Below are positions 46,777 to 55,709 of a stretch of DNA of 64,000 nucleotides, piece by piece. Source of the DNA: Micromonospora sp. CB01531 (lineage in GTDB: Bacteria > Actinomycetota > Actinomycetes > Mycobacteriales > Micromonosporaceae); the NCBI RefSeq assembly GCF_001905095.1, contig NZ_LWLS01000046.1, forward strand, positions 1 to 64,000. The letters are read 5' to 3'. The stretch's first letter is position 1. Each line of letters starts with the position of its first letter. Under the pieces are notes generated by a model. That model saw only the letters and a list, made by a program, of their open reading frames with translations, had not been told where the DNA came from and searched no databases. The translations under genes were made by a program, and so were the position numbers.

Positions 46777-47937
46777 TCAGGACTTCTTGATCTCCTGGTC
46801 CGGAACGACCTGACCACCCTGGACCTTGAAGGCCCAGACCTTCACCTGCGCCGGGTCCAGCTCGCCACCCTCGACGAACTTGTAGTTGGCCGCCACGCCC
46901 TCGCCGCTGTAGTTCTTCACGAAGTCCAGCAGGCCGGCGCGGTCGGTCTTGCCTGCCTTGATGCCGGCCAGCAGGATGTTCGCCGCGTCGTACGCGGTGT
47001 CGCTGTAGGTGCCCGGGTCGGTGCCGTTGAGCGCCTTGTACTCCTCCTTGAAGGTGCCGCGCGCCTCGCTGGCGGGCTGGCACGGGCAGGTGAGGATCGT
47101 GCCCTCGGCGGCCGCCGCACCGGCAGAGTCGATGTACGCCTTGTCGTTGACGCCGTCACCGGCGACCAGCGGAGCGGTGACGCCGGCAGCGGTGAGCTGC
47201 TTGCGGATCAGGCCGGCCTCCTGGTAGTAGCCGCCGTAGAAGATCGCCTTGACGTTCGCGGCCTTGACCTTGGTGACCACGCCGGAGAACTCGGTCTGCT
47301 TGCCCTCGCCCTGGACCTTGTCCGAGCCGACGACGGCCCCGCCGAGCACCTTCTTGACCTCGTCGGCCAGGCCCGCGCCGTACGCCGACTGGTCGTCGAT
47401 GACGTAGACCCGGTCGGCCTTGATCACGTCCTTGATGTAGGTACCGGCCGCGGGGCCCTGGCTGAAGTCGTTGCCGACCGCCCGGAAGAAGGTCTTCCAG
47501 CCCTGCTGGCTCAGGCTGGGCCGGGTCGCGGACGCGGTGATGTGCACCAGGCCCGCCTCGGAGAACAGCGGGTCGGCGGCCTCCGACTCACCGGAGTAGG
47601 CCGGGCCGACGATGCCGAGGATCTTCGGGTCGTCGATGGCCTTCTGCGCGAGGCCCGGGGCCTGGTCCGGGCTGCCCTGCGAGTCGAGCGGAACCAGCTC
47701 GACCTTGCAGTCGGCATTCTCCTTGTTGTACTTGTCGACGGCCAGCTTGACGCCGTTGTTCTCGTTGATGCCGAGTGCCGCCGAGCTGCCGGTCAGCGCA
47801 CCGAAGAACGCGATCTTGTTGCCACACTTGTCACCACCGGACGCGCTGTCCCCACCGCTGCTGCTGCAGGCGGTGCCGCCGGCGACGAGCGCCAGCATGG
47901 CAGCTCCACCGATCACGCGCGCGAGCTTCTGCCTCAA
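46777..47937 (-). CDS. livK: Branched-chain amino-acid binding lipoprotein LivK
   Basis: 386 aa of the Peripla_BP_6 family. The lipid-anchored signal (GGAAMLALVAGGTACSSSGG) is followed by IAFFGALTGSSAALG and SQGSPDQAPGLAQKAIDD, the typical first lobe; ILTCPCQPASE holds a Cys pair. TTG 47937 (RQKLARVIGG) is preferred because GGAGGAGG lies 9 nt upstream; ATG 47961 is an in-frame alternative. First gene of the liv unit, with promoter at about 48038. Confidence 0.93.
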   Translation of the reverse strand: MRQKLARVIGGAAMLALVAGGTACSSSGGDSASGGDKCGNKIAFFGALTGSSAALGINENNGVKLAVDKYNKENADCKVELVPLDSQGSPDQAPGLAQKAIDDPKILGIVGPAYSGESEAADPLFSEAGLVHITASATRPSLSQQGWKTFFRAVGNDFSQGPAAGTYIKDVIKADRVYVIDDQSAYGAGLADEVKKVLGGAVVGSDKVQGEGKQTEFSGVVTKVKAANVKAIFYGGYYQEAGLIRKQLTAAGVTAPLVAGDGVNDKAYIDSAGAAAAEGTILTCPCQPASEARGTFKEEYKALNGTDPGTYSDTAYDAANILLAGIKAGKTDRAGLLDFVKNYSGEGVAANYKFVEGGELDPAQVKVWAFKVQGGQVVPDQEIKKS

Positions 47938-48037
47938 GGCCCGAACCCTCCTCCGTCGCATGGCCCCAACCACCCGCTGCCAATTGGCCCTTGCGGGGGG
48001 CGAACGAACCAGACCGTCGTCGCCGGTCTGGGCCGGG

Positions 48038-48055
48038 ACGTTATCCCACGTGGGA
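48038..48055 (-). promoter_or_regulatory. liv promoter with palindromic operator
   Basis: TAACGT (48038-48043 on the minus strand) is a good -10 box about 100 nt before livK. Directly upstream, in the spacer, is the perfect 12-bp palindrome TCCCACGTGGGA (48044-48055), a likely repressor site. Confidence 0.55.
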
Positions 48056-48197
48056 GCTGTGGCGTAAGTCCCAGGAGAGCGGGTTGACCGAACCGTTACA
48101 CGCCGTGGCGGATTGGAAGCGATCGCTGTAAGAACCGTCGGTCGCGAGGGACTTTCACCTTTGTTTCATCGGTAAGCAGCCAATGCCGCTTCACCCG

Positions 48198-49397
48198 CTA
48201 CCGATCGACGGTCGGCACCGCCGCCCACCAGGCACGAGACTCTCCACCGTCATCGGCGATCAACATCAGTCGATCCTCGTCGAACGCCGCCGCCACCGCG
48301 GTGTCCCCACCATCGGGCACCGCGACCGGCAGCACGATCGGCCGCCATGAACCGCCCGAATCGACCGAGAACCACAGACCGTGACGACTGCCGTCGCCGG
48401 TCACCGCCAGCAACCCGCCGCCGCCGGCCGGCACGAGCCCGTGCACCGACGACACCCCCGGACCCGCCGCACCGAAACCGCCGACCCGTTGCCAGCCCGC
48501 GGCACCGATCCGCTCCGCACCGCCGCCGGCGTCCGCCGCCCGCCACACCCCGAACCCGTCCCGCGCCGGACCGACCGCCACCACCGCGCCGCCCACCAGA
48601 GCGACCCGCTGCGCCTGGCTCCGCCCGTCCGACGCCGGCAACTCCATCCGCCGCCAGGCCCGTCCGTCCATCGAGGCCCAGGCGAGCGGCAGCGCCGCCG
48701 TCCCACGCGGCGGCAGCACCGCCCCCACCACCAGCCACCCCGGCGGTACGGCCACCGCGTCCAACCCGACCGTCCGGCCCCGAGCATCGCCGGCCAGCTC
48801 CGGCACACCCTCGTGCAGCGTGAACCGCGCCCCGTCCGGTGACGTCCACACCGCCGCCCCGTCGGCCCGGGATCCGACCACCAGCCACCCGCCCGGCCCC
48901 GCGATCAGCCGGGAGACGCTCACCGCCCGGGGCCCCCCGTACAACTCGAACGGGGCCACCGCCTCCCGCAGCGTGCCGCCGGCGTCCTGCGCCCAGGTGC
49001 CCGTACGCGGATTGCCGTGCACGCCCCCGTTCCGCGCACCCAACGCCCCCAGCCGACCCTGCCGGCAGGCCGCCGCGTAGAGCACGTGCCGCGCCCCGTA
49101 GAAGCTCGATGACGCGATCGGCACGGACGACCACGAGGAACCGTCCGCGCTGGCCCACGCCGCCGGGCGGGTCTCCCCCGCCGGATCGGTCACCCCGCCC
49201 ACCACGAACCAGCGCCCGGCGCAGGCCACCACGTCGCGCAGCACCAACCGGCCGGGCGTTCCCGGCGGTACCGGCAGCGCCAGCGGTTGCCACCGCGGGC
49301 TGAGCGGCCCGGGCTCGACGTGCGCCCTCGCCCGTACGCAACCGGCGAGCAGCACGCCGACGACACCTAGCATCGCCACCAGCCGCCGCGCCGCCAC
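48198..49397 (-). CDS. Lipoprotein with Asp-box (BNR) beta-propeller repeats
   Basis: 399 aa. A short signal with lipobox (GVVGVLLAGCVRAR) predicts lipid anchoring. The rest is a beta-propeller: Asp-box motifs S-X-D-X-G-X-X-W recur as ASADGSSW, TSPDGARF, ASMDGRAW and SVDSGGSW, each next to WFVVGG- or WLVVGS-like strands. Such folds occur in sialidases and PSII assembly factors, but the catalytic residues of sialidases are not apparent; function unknown. GTG 49397 is supported by TAGACT 7 nt upstream (49405-49410). Not obviously linked to its neighbours. Confidence 0.8.
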   Translation of the reverse strand: MAARRLVAMLGVVGVLLAGCVRARAHVEPGPLSPRWQPLALPVPPGTPGRLVLRDVVACAGRWFVVGGVTDPAGETRPAAWASADGSSWSSVPIASSSFYGARHVLYAAACRQGRLGALGARNGGVHGNPRTGTWAQDAGGTLREAVAPFELYGGPRAVSVSRLIAGPGGWLVVGSRADGAAVWTSPDGARFTLHEGVPELAGDARGRTVGLDAVAVPPGWLVVGAVLPPRGTAALPLAWASMDGRAWRRMELPASDGRSQAQRVALVGGAVVAVGPARDGFGVWRAADAGGGAERIGAAGWQRVGGFGAAGPGVSSVHGLVPAGGGGLLAVTGDGSRHGLWFSVDSGGSWRPIVLPVAVPDGGDTAVAAAFDEDRLMLIADDGGESRAWWAAVPTVDR

Positions 49398-49450
49398 GGG
49401 CCGAAGTCTATCGATCCCCGCCGCCCCAGCCCACCGGCCGAGCGGCGCCG

Positions 49451-50071
49451 TCAGGAGGCCGGCTGGGCCACCTCGCCGCCGGCGGTCTCGGCGAGGATCC
49501 GCTCGGCGACCTCCTTCATGGTCATCCGGTGGTCCATCGCCGTCCGCTGGATCCACTTGAACGCCTGCGGCTCGGTCATCCCGTACGTGGTCATGAGCGC
49601 GCCCTTGGCGCGTTCGACGGTCTTGCGGATCTCCAGCCGGTCGGTGAGGCCGGCCACCTCCGCTTCGAGCGCGGCGATCTCGGAGTAGCGGGAGAGGGCG
49701 ATCTCCACCGCCGGCACCAGGTCGCTCTTCTGGAACGGCTTGACCAGGTACGCCATCGCGCCGGCGGCCCGGGCCCGCTCCACCAGGTCCCGCTGGCTGA
49801 ACGCGGTGAGGATGATCACCGGGGCGATCCGGGCGCCGGCGATCCGCTCGGCCGCGGCCAGCCCGTCCATGATCGGCATCTTGATGTCGAGGATGACCAG
49901 GTCCGGCTTCAACTCCTCGGCGAGCTTCACGGCGGTCTCGCCGTCACCGGCCTCGCCGACCACCTCGTAGCCCTCTTCGACCAGCATCTCGGCCAGGTCC
50001 AGCCGGATGAGCGCCTCGTCCTCGGCGATCAGTACGCGCCTGCGCTCCCCATCCGTCTGCGTCTCGGCCAC
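49451..50071 (-). CDS. Response regulator with ANTAR RNA-binding domain
   Basis: 206 aa. The receiver domain has the acidic pair EDE, phospho-acceptor Asp in LVILDIKMPIMDG and Lys in YLVKPF. The C-terminal ANTAR domain (about 135-195; RKTVERAKGALMTTYGMTEPQAFKWIQRTAMD) binds RNA hairpins and prevents transcription termination. No sensor kinase is adjacent. GAGAGG lies 3 nt before the GTG at 50071. The gene is close to the liv cluster and polA, as in Streptomyces. Confidence 0.95.
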   Translation of the reverse strand: MAETQTDGERRRVLIAEDEALIRLDLAEMLVEEGYEVVGEAGDGETAVKLAEELKPDLVILDIKMPIMDGLAAAERIAGARIAPVIILTAFSQRDLVERARAAGAMAYLVKPFQKSDLVPAVEIALSRYSEIAALEAEVAGLTDRLEIRKTVERAKGALMTTYGMTEPQAFKWIQRTAMDHRMTMKEVAERILAETAGGEVAQPAS

Positions 50072-50096
50072 GAGCCTCTCCCACCAGTCTGAGCCT

Positions 50097-50134
50097 CGAC
50101 ACCCGCGGTACCGGGTGTCGCCGCCCCTAGCGTA
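50097..50134 (-). promoter_or_regulatory. Promoter and 5' leader hairpin of the ANTAR regulator gene
   Basis: TACGCT on the minus strand (50129-50134) is a -10 candidate. Starting within about 10 nt is a 9-bp perfect hairpin CGACACCCG / CGGGTGTCG (50097-50120) with hexaloop GTACCG or CGGTAC. The hairpin would sit at the mRNA 5' end. The loop does not carry the A1/G4 bases of known ANTAR target hairpins. Confidence 0.5.
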
Positions 50135-50166
50135 GTGGGTAACCTGTCATGGCCAATCAACAGAAG

Positions 50167-50239
50167 GCCCCTGTAGTCCAACGGCAGAGACGATGGTTTC
50201 AAAAGCCATAAAGTGTGGGTTCGAATCCCACCGGGGGCA
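50167..50239 (+). tRNA. tRNA with CAA anticodon (Leu codon TTG), atypical
   Basis: 73-nt cloverleaf: acceptor GCCCCTG/CGGGGGC (one G-U), short D stem GTC/GAC, anticodon stem ATGGT/GCCAT (one G-U) with loop TTCAAAA giving anticodon CAA, 5-nt variable loop, and a perfect T arm GTGGG-TTCGAAT-CCCAC. Bacterial tRNA-Leu normally has a long variable arm (class II); this one is class I, so charging by LeuRS is doubtful. CCA is not encoded. A LAGLIDADG pseudogene follows directly. Confidence 0.85.
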
Positions 50240-50272
50240 CAAACTGTCATACAGGCGTTCGAAGATACATGG

Positions 50273-51021
50273 GTGTATCCACCCGAAGTACGCGCTGAAG
50301 CGCGGCGCCTCTACCTGGCCGGGGCGACCGCTGCCGAAACCGCCCGCGCCGTCAGGGTCTCCTATCCCACCGTTCGTCACTGGTGCAAAGTCCAACCGGA
50401 GCCGAAGCAACAGAGCACTTCCCTGCGCTGCTTCCGTTGCCGTACCGACGTCGACAATCCGACAGATCCCGGTCAGTACGCCTATCTGCTCGGCCTATAT
50501 CTCGGTGACGGGCACCTGGTCACCACCGCGCGGGTTCCGGTGCTGCGCATCTCTTGCGCCGATGCCTGGCCCGGCCTGATCGACGCGTGCGAGGACGCTA
50601 TGAAGAGCGTCCTTGCGGCCACAGTCAGCGCGTGCAGGGCCAGGGCTGCGTCAGCGTGCAGAGCTACGGCAAACACTGGCCGTGCCTGTTTCCCCAGCAT
50701 GGGCCCGGCAAGAAACATGAACGGGCGATCGTCCTGGCCGACTGGCAGCGGGAAATCGTGGCGGCGCACCCGGGCGACTTTCTACGGGGACTGTTTCACT
50801 CCGACGGTTGCCGGTTCGCCAACCGGGTCACCGTCCGGGGCAAGCAGTACGTCTACCCGCGCTACATGTTCACCAACAAATCCACCGACATCATGGGCCT
50901 CTGTCAGGGGGCGCTCGACCTGCTCGGCATCGCGTGGAAGATGAACCGCCGCAACTCCCTCTCCGTCGCGAGGCGGGACGCCGTCGCCGCGCTGGACCGC
51001 CACGTCGGACCGAAATCCTGA
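50273..51021 (+). pseudogene. Frameshifted HTH-LAGLIDADG endonuclease-like gene
   Basis: The first part (frame of 50273) has a helix-turn-helix (RLYLAGATAAETARAVRVS) and the first LAGLIDADG motif LLGLYLGDGHL, then DAWPGLIDACEDAMKSV. The homology continues in another frame from about 50611 (GHSQRVQGQGCVSVQSYGK), including the second motif FLRGLFHSDGCR and ends at 51021. The switch fits a 1-nt loss near 50605-50612. The intact protein would be about 249 aa. Such proteins sit beside tRNA genes in other actinomycetes. GTG 50273 is a provisional start. Confidence 0.8.
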
Positions 51022-51055
51022 GGCCGAGCAGCGCCGGAGACGCAGCCCCGACGGG

Positions 51056-52213
51056 TCAGATCGCCGCGAGCGCCTGCTCCAGGTCCGCCCGCAGATCCTC
51101 CGGGTCCTCCAGGCCGACTGAGAGCCGCAGCAGCCCTCCGCACGGCTTGGCGTCGCCCTCGACCGGCCGGTGGGTGAGCGAGGCGGGGTGCTGGATGAGG
51201 GTGTCGACGCCGCCGAGCGACACGGCGTGGGTGATCAGCCGGCAGGCACCCGCGACGGCGGCCGCGGCGGGGGCACCGCCGCGTACCTCGAAGGCGAGCA
51301 GGCTGCCGGGGCCGGACATCTGGCGGCCGACCAGACCGGCCGGGTCGTGGTGCGCGGGGTGGTGCACGCGCGTGACGGCGGGGTGGCCGGCGAGCCAGCC
51401 GGCGAGTTTCTCGGCGCCAGCCTGCTGGGCGCGGACCCGCAGCGGCAGGGTCTGCAGGCCGCGGTGCAGCAGGTACGCGCCGAGCGGGTGCAGGATCGCG
51501 CCGGTGACGGCGCGGACCTGGCGTAGCCGGGCGGCCCAGCCGGGGTCGCAGGCGACGACGCCGGCGAGGACGTCGCCGTGGCCGCCGATGCTCTTGGTGG
51601 CGCTGTGCAGCACGAGCGCGGCGCCGTGCCGGGCGGGCTGCTGGAGCACGGGGGTGGCGACGGTGTTGTCGACGAGCAGCGGGACGTCGCCGGCGGCGGT
51701 GGCGAGGGCGGCGATGTCGACGAGGTCGAGGGTGGGGTTGGCCGGGGTCTCGACGACGACCAGGGCGGTGTCGGGGCGGATCGCGGCGGCAACCTGGTCG
51801 GGCCGGGCCCAGGTGACCTCGGTGCCGAGCAGGCCGGTGGCGAGCACGTGGTCGGTGCCGCCGTAGAGGGGGCGGATGGCGACGACGTGGCGGCGCCCGT
51901 CGCGGGTGGCGGCGAGCAGGGCGGCGGTGAGGGCGGCCATGCCGCTGGCGAAGGCGACGGCTTCGGCGGTGCCTTCGAGTTCGGCGAGGGCGGTCTCGAA
52001 GCGGGCCACGGTGGGGTTCCAGAGCCGCTGGTAGACGGCGCTGCCGTCGGGCGGGAGGGTGCCGCCGGTGGCGAGGGTCTCGTAGGCGTCGCCGCCGCCG
52101 GCGACCGACGGCAGCGGGTTGGTGGTGGAGAGGTCGATGGGCGGTACGTGGACGCCGAGACCGGCGAGGTCGTCGCGCCCGGCGTGCACGGCTCTGGTGT
52201 CCACGGCGGTCAT
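51056..52213 (-). CDS. Cys/Met metabolism PLP-dependent enzyme (gamma-synthase/lyase type)
   Basis: 385 aa, fold type I. PLP lysine in HSATKSIGGHGD, phosphate-binding SGMAALTAA, IRPLYGGTDH, and ETPANPTLDLVD are all in place. Members include cystathionine gamma-synthase, cystathionine gamma-lyase and methionine gamma-lyase; residues deciding among them are not clear. It is divergent from an Lrp/AsnC gene 102 bp away, which probably regulates it, a layout suggesting an amino-acid-induced lyase. Confidence 0.9.
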   Translation of the reverse strand: MTAVDTRAVHAGRDDLAGLGVHVPPIDLSTTNPLPSVAGGGDAYETLATGGTLPPDGSAVYQRLWNPTVARFETALAELEGTAEAVAFASGMAALTAALLAATRDGRRHVVAIRPLYGGTDHVLATGLLGTEVTWARPDQVAAAIRPDTALVVVETPANPTLDLVDIAALATAAGDVPLLVDNTVATPVLQQPARHGAALVLHSATKSIGGHGDVLAGVVACDPGWAARLRQVRAVTGAILHPLGAYLLHRGLQTLPLRVRAQQAGAEKLAGWLAGHPAVTRVHHPAHHDPAGLVGRQMSGPGSLLAFEVRGGAPAAAAVAGACRLITHAVSLGGVDTLIQHPASLTHRPVEGDAKPCGGLLRLSVGLEDPEDLRADLEQALAAI

Positions 52214-52315
52214 GGTCCGAAGCGTCGAACATCAGACCAGCACAGGGCAATAGAGACGAACAAGATTCTGCGGATTGCACTTTCGCCGTCCCCAGATTCG
52301 GTGGATGATGCTCGC

Positions 52316-52795
52316 ATGCCTGTGGCACCGAATGATGTACGGCCGTTCGCGGCGCTGGACGACATCGACCGCGCGATCCTGACCGAGCTGGCCGTCGACG
52401 GCCGGCTGCCGAACAATGCCCTCGCCGAGCGGGTCGGGGTGGCCCCGTCGACGTGTCTGACGCGTACCCGGGCGCTGCGCGAGTGCGGGGCGATCCGCGG
52501 GTTCCACGCGGAGGTGGACCCGGCGGCGGTGGGGTTGCCGTTGCAGGCGCTGGTGTCGGTGCGGTTGGCCGCGCACGAGCGGGCGGTGGTGGACGCGTTC
52601 CGGGCCCGGTCGGTGCGGTTGCCGGGGGTGGTGTCGGTGTTCCATGTGGCCGGTGCGGAGGACTACGTGCTGCACGTGCGGGCGGCGTCCGGGGATGCGC
52701 TGCGGGACTTCGTGCTGGACCATCTGGCGGTGGATCCGGCGGTGCAGCACACCCAGACCAGCCTGATCTTCGAGCAGGCGCGCGGTATGGGTTAG
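52316..52795 (+). CDS. Lrp/AsnC family transcriptional regulator
   Basis: 159 aa. N-terminal helix-turn-helix ([37 protein letters not shown]) and C-terminal RAM ligand domain ([20 protein letters not shown]). It faces the PLP enzyme gene; the intergenic region includes TGC-GGATT-GCA (52269-52279), a possible half-palindromic binding site. The ATG at 52316 gives the usual length. Confidence 0.92.
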   Translation: MPVAPNDVRPFAALDDIDRAILTELAVDGRLPNNALAERVGVAPSTCLTRTRALRECGAIRGFHAEVDPAAVGLPLQALVSVRLAAHERAVVDAFRARSVRLPGVVSVFHVAGAEDYVLHVRAASGDALRDFVLDHLAVDPAVQHTQTSLIFEQARGMG

Positions 52796-52841
52796 GGCAC
52801 CGTCCGGAACAAGTCCGGCGCGCGGCGGGTTGCTCAGAGGC

Positions 52842-53852
52842 GTGATCGACGTACCGTTGTCTGTTCTTGATCTTGCTCCGGTCGCGGCCGGCGGCAGCGC
52901 CGGTGAGGCCCTGCGACACACGACCGAGCTGGCCCGGCGCACCGAGGAGCTGGGCTATCGCCGGTTCTGGGTGGCCGAGCACCACAACATGCCCGCGATC
53001 GCTAGTTCGGCGCCGGCGGTGCTGCTCGCCCACCTGGCGGCCCACACCTCGACGATCCGGCTCGGCTCCGGCGGGGTGATGCTGCCCAACCACGCGCCGC
53101 TGGTGGTGGCGGAGCAGTTCGGCACCCTGGAGGCGCTGCACCCGGGCCGGATCGACCTGGGCATCGGCCGGGCGCCCGGCACCGACCAGGTGACCGCGCT
53201 GGCGCTGCGCCGGAGCATGGAGGGGCTGTCGGCCGAGCACTTCCCGCGGGAGCTGGCCGACCTGATGAACTATTTCAGCGGCGCGGAGCCGGGGCCGATC
53301 ACCGCAACCCCGGGCCGGGGCCAGTCGCCGGCGGTCTGGCTGCTCGGGTCGAGCGGCTTCAGCGCCCAACTCGCCGGGCTGCTCGGGCTGCCGTTCTCGT
53401 TCGCGCACCACTTCAGCGCGCAGAACACGCTGCCCGCGCTGCAGCTCTACCGGCAGAGTTTCCGGCCATCGCAGTGGCTGGAGCAGCCGTACGCGATGGT
53501 CGCCGTGAACGCGGTCTGCGCGGAGACCGACGAGCGGGCGGAGTGGCTGGCCGGGCCGGCCGGGCTGTCCTTCCTGAAGCTGCGGTCGGGCCGGCCGGAG
53601 CCGCTGGCGACGCCCGAGGAGGCGGCGGCCTACCCGTACACCGAGTTGGAGCGGGAGTTCGTGGCCCAGCGCCGGGAGGGCCAGGCGACCGGTTCGCCGG
53701 AGACGGTGGCCCGGCAGCTCGGCGCGCTGCTGGCGCGCACCGGCGCGGACGAGGTGATGCTGACCACGATGGTGTACGACGTGGCGGACCGGGTCCGTTC
53801 GTTCGAGTTGATCGCCGAGAAGGTGGCCGGCGGACTTCGCCGGGATGCCTGA
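52842..53852 (+). CDS. LLM class flavin-dependent oxidoreductase
   Basis: 336 aa luciferase-like TIM barrel. [52 protein letters not shown] and [14 protein letters not shown] are typical of the MsnO8/YhbW subgroup with FMN. Substrate unknown. The GTG at 52842 has AGAGG close upstream; an upstream TTG at 52830 is less likely. A strong terminator lies downstream. Confidence 0.92.
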   Translation: MIDVPLSVLDLAPVAAGGSAGEALRHTTELARRTEELGYRRFWVAEHHNMPAIASSAPAVLLAHLAAHTSTIRLGSGGVMLPNHAPLVVAEQFGTLEALHPGRIDLGIGRAPGTDQVTALALRRSMEGLSAEHFPRELADLMNYFSGAEPGPITATPGRGQSPAVWLLGSSGFSAQLAGLLGLPFSFAHHFSAQNTLPALQLYRQSFRPSQWLEQPYAMVAVNAVCAETDERAEWLAGPAGLSFLKLRSGRPEPLATPEEAAAYPYTELEREFVAQRREGQATGSPETVARQLGALLARTGADEVMLTTMVYDVADRVRSFELIAEKVAGGLRRDA

Positions 53853-53964
53853 AACATGCTCTTCATAGCCGTGTCACCCCGCCGTCGCGCGGCACCCGTA
53901 GGTTGATGACCGGTGGTGGTACGGCACTCCCGGTCGGGACGGGTCGGGGGTGCCGCGGTGTGGT

Positions 53965-54014
53965 GCACCGGGTCGCCAGCAGCGGGTTCCGCGGCTGGCG
54001 GCCCGGTGCTTTTT
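53965..54014 (+). terminator. Intrinsic terminator upstream of the decarboxylase gene
   Basis: A 16-bp stem (53965-53980 with 53994-54009; one G-U pair) and a 13-nt loop are followed by TTTTT (54010-54014). Just before it is a second hairpin, CGGCACTCCC/GGGGGTGCCG. It can end the LLM gene transcript, 112 nt after its stop, or act as an attenuator if a promoter such as TAGGTT near 53892 starts the decarboxylase leader. Confidence 0.85.
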
Positions 54015-54083
54015 CGTCCGGGCCGGTCTCGCCCGCTGCCCGACCCTTGCCCCCACGGCGGCCCACCTGATCGACTCCACCCC

Positions 54084-55517
54084 ATGTCTGAGCACATGGA
54101 TCCGGAGGAGTTCCGCCGCGCCGGGCACGCCGTGGTGGACTGGATCGCCGACTAGTGGACGACGCTCGGACAGCGGCCGGTGACGTCGCAGGACCCGCCG
54201 GGCGCGGTGGCCGCCGCGCTGCCCGCCGGGCCGACCGAGCGGGGCGAGCCGGTCGAGGCCGTCCTGGCCGACCTGGACCGGATCGTCACGCCCCGGCTGA
54301 CCCACTGGCAGCACCCGGGCTTCTTCGGCTACTTCCCGGCCAACACCTCCGGCCCGAGCGTGCTCGGCGACCTGGTCAGCTCCGGGCTCGGCGTGCAGGG
54401 GATGCTCTGGACCACCGGCCCGGCCTGCACCGAGCTGGAGACGGTGCTGCTGGACTGGCTCGCCGGCCTGCTCGACCTGCCGGAGCGGTTCCGCTCGACC
54501 GGCCGCGGCGGCGGGGTGATCCAGGACTCCGCCTCGTCGGCGGCGCTGGTCGCCACGCTGGGCGCGCTGCACCGGGCCAGGAAGGGCCGCTGGCGGACCG
54601 ACGGCGTCGACCGGCGCTACCGCGCGTACACCTCCACGCAGGGGCACTCCTCGATCGAGAAGGCGGCCCGGATCGCCGGGCTGGGCGCCGACGGGGTACG
54701 GGCGATCGAGGTGGACCCGGCGACGCAGGCGTTGCGCCCGGCGGCGCTGCGGGCGGCGATCGAGGCGGACCTGTCCGCCGGGGTGGTGCCGGCGATCGTG
54801 GTCGCCACCGTCGGCACCACGTCCACCACCGCAGTCGACCCGCTGCCGGAGATCGGCGCGATCTGCGCCGAGCACGGCGTCTGGCTGCACGTCGACGCCG
54901 CGTACGCGGGGGCGGCCGCGGTCTGCCCGGAGCTGCGCTGGTCGCACGCCGGGGTCGAGTACGCCGATTCGTACTGCTTCGACCCGCACAAGTGGCTGCT
55001 CACCGGCTTCGACTGCGACGCGTTCTGGGTGGCCGACCGGGGCGAGCTGATCGAGGCGCTGACGGTGATGCCGGAGTTCCTGCGCAACGCGGCGACCGAG
55101 TCCGGCGCGGTGATCGACTACCGGGACTGGCAGGTCCCGCTGGGCCGCCGGTTCCGTGCGCTCAAGCTCTGGTTCGTGCTGCGCTGGTACGGCGTCGAGG
55201 GGCTGCGGGCGCACATCCGCTCGGGGGTGGCCCTCGCCGACCGGTTCGCCGCGCGGGTAGCGGCCGACGACCGGTTCGAGCTGGCCGCGCCGCACCCGTT
55301 CTCGCTGGTCTGCTTCCGGCTGCGGGCCGGCGACGAGGCGAGCGCGGAGCTGCTGCGCCGGGTCAACGGCACCGGGCGGGTGCACCTCACGCACACCCGG
55401 ATCGAGGGACGGTACGCGCTGCGCCTGGCGGTCGGCTCGCCGCTCACCGGGCAGGAGCACGTCGACGAGGCCTGGGAGTTGCTCTCCGCCGCGGCCGACG
55501 ACCTGCTCGCCGCCTGA
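54084..55517 (+). pseudogene. Aromatic L-amino-acid decarboxylase gene interrupted by an amber codon
   Basis: The intact frame would encode 477 aa of the PLP group II decarboxylases. The N-terminus MSEHMDPEEFRRAGHAVVDW runs to IAD, where TAG at 54153-54155 replaces the Tyr codon expected in this conserved WIADY stretch; the same frame continues with WTTLGQRPVTSQDPPG. All else is intact: PLP lysine in FDPHKWLLTGFDCD, HVDAAYAGAAAVCPE and QGHSSIEKAARIAG. Re-initiation at GTG 54180 could give a 445-aa protein lacking about 32 residues of the N-terminal dimer arm. Either a nonsense mutation or a base-call error. Confidence 0.85.
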
Positions 55518-55537
55518 CCCCGACACCGGCCCCGCCG

Positions 55538-55585
55538 CGCCAGGCTCGGGCGCGCACCTTCCCGGAAAGCTGTGGCCTCCTGGCG
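55538..55585. repeat. Inverted repeat after the decarboxylase gene
   Basis: CGCCAGG (55538-55544) pairs with CCTGGCG (55579-55585); the interior has CTTCCCGGAAAG, itself nearly palindromic. It may be the terminator of the decarboxylase unit. The interior resembles the palindrome at 164-180. Confidence 0.5.
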
Positions 55586-55709
55586 TCGGGCCGCATTCCC
55601 GAACGTGTGGCCGCACCGGGTCGTGGCGGGAGCTGCGCGGCGGGCCGCGGTTGCGAGCCTGCTGGCAGGACACGCCTGCGCGGGCGGGCGCCAGGCGGCG
55701 TACCCGGGA

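Noticed and set aside
50097..50120. ANTAR-target hairpin in the leader of the ANTAR regulator
   Set aside because: It is a single hairpin and its hexaloop lacks the A1 and G4 bases; known targets have two such hairpins.
53899..53964. Trp-type leader peptide attenuator before the decarboxylase gene
   Set aside because: The only ATG frame there is not rich in aromatic codons; the hairpins remain but not a peptide-based mechanism.
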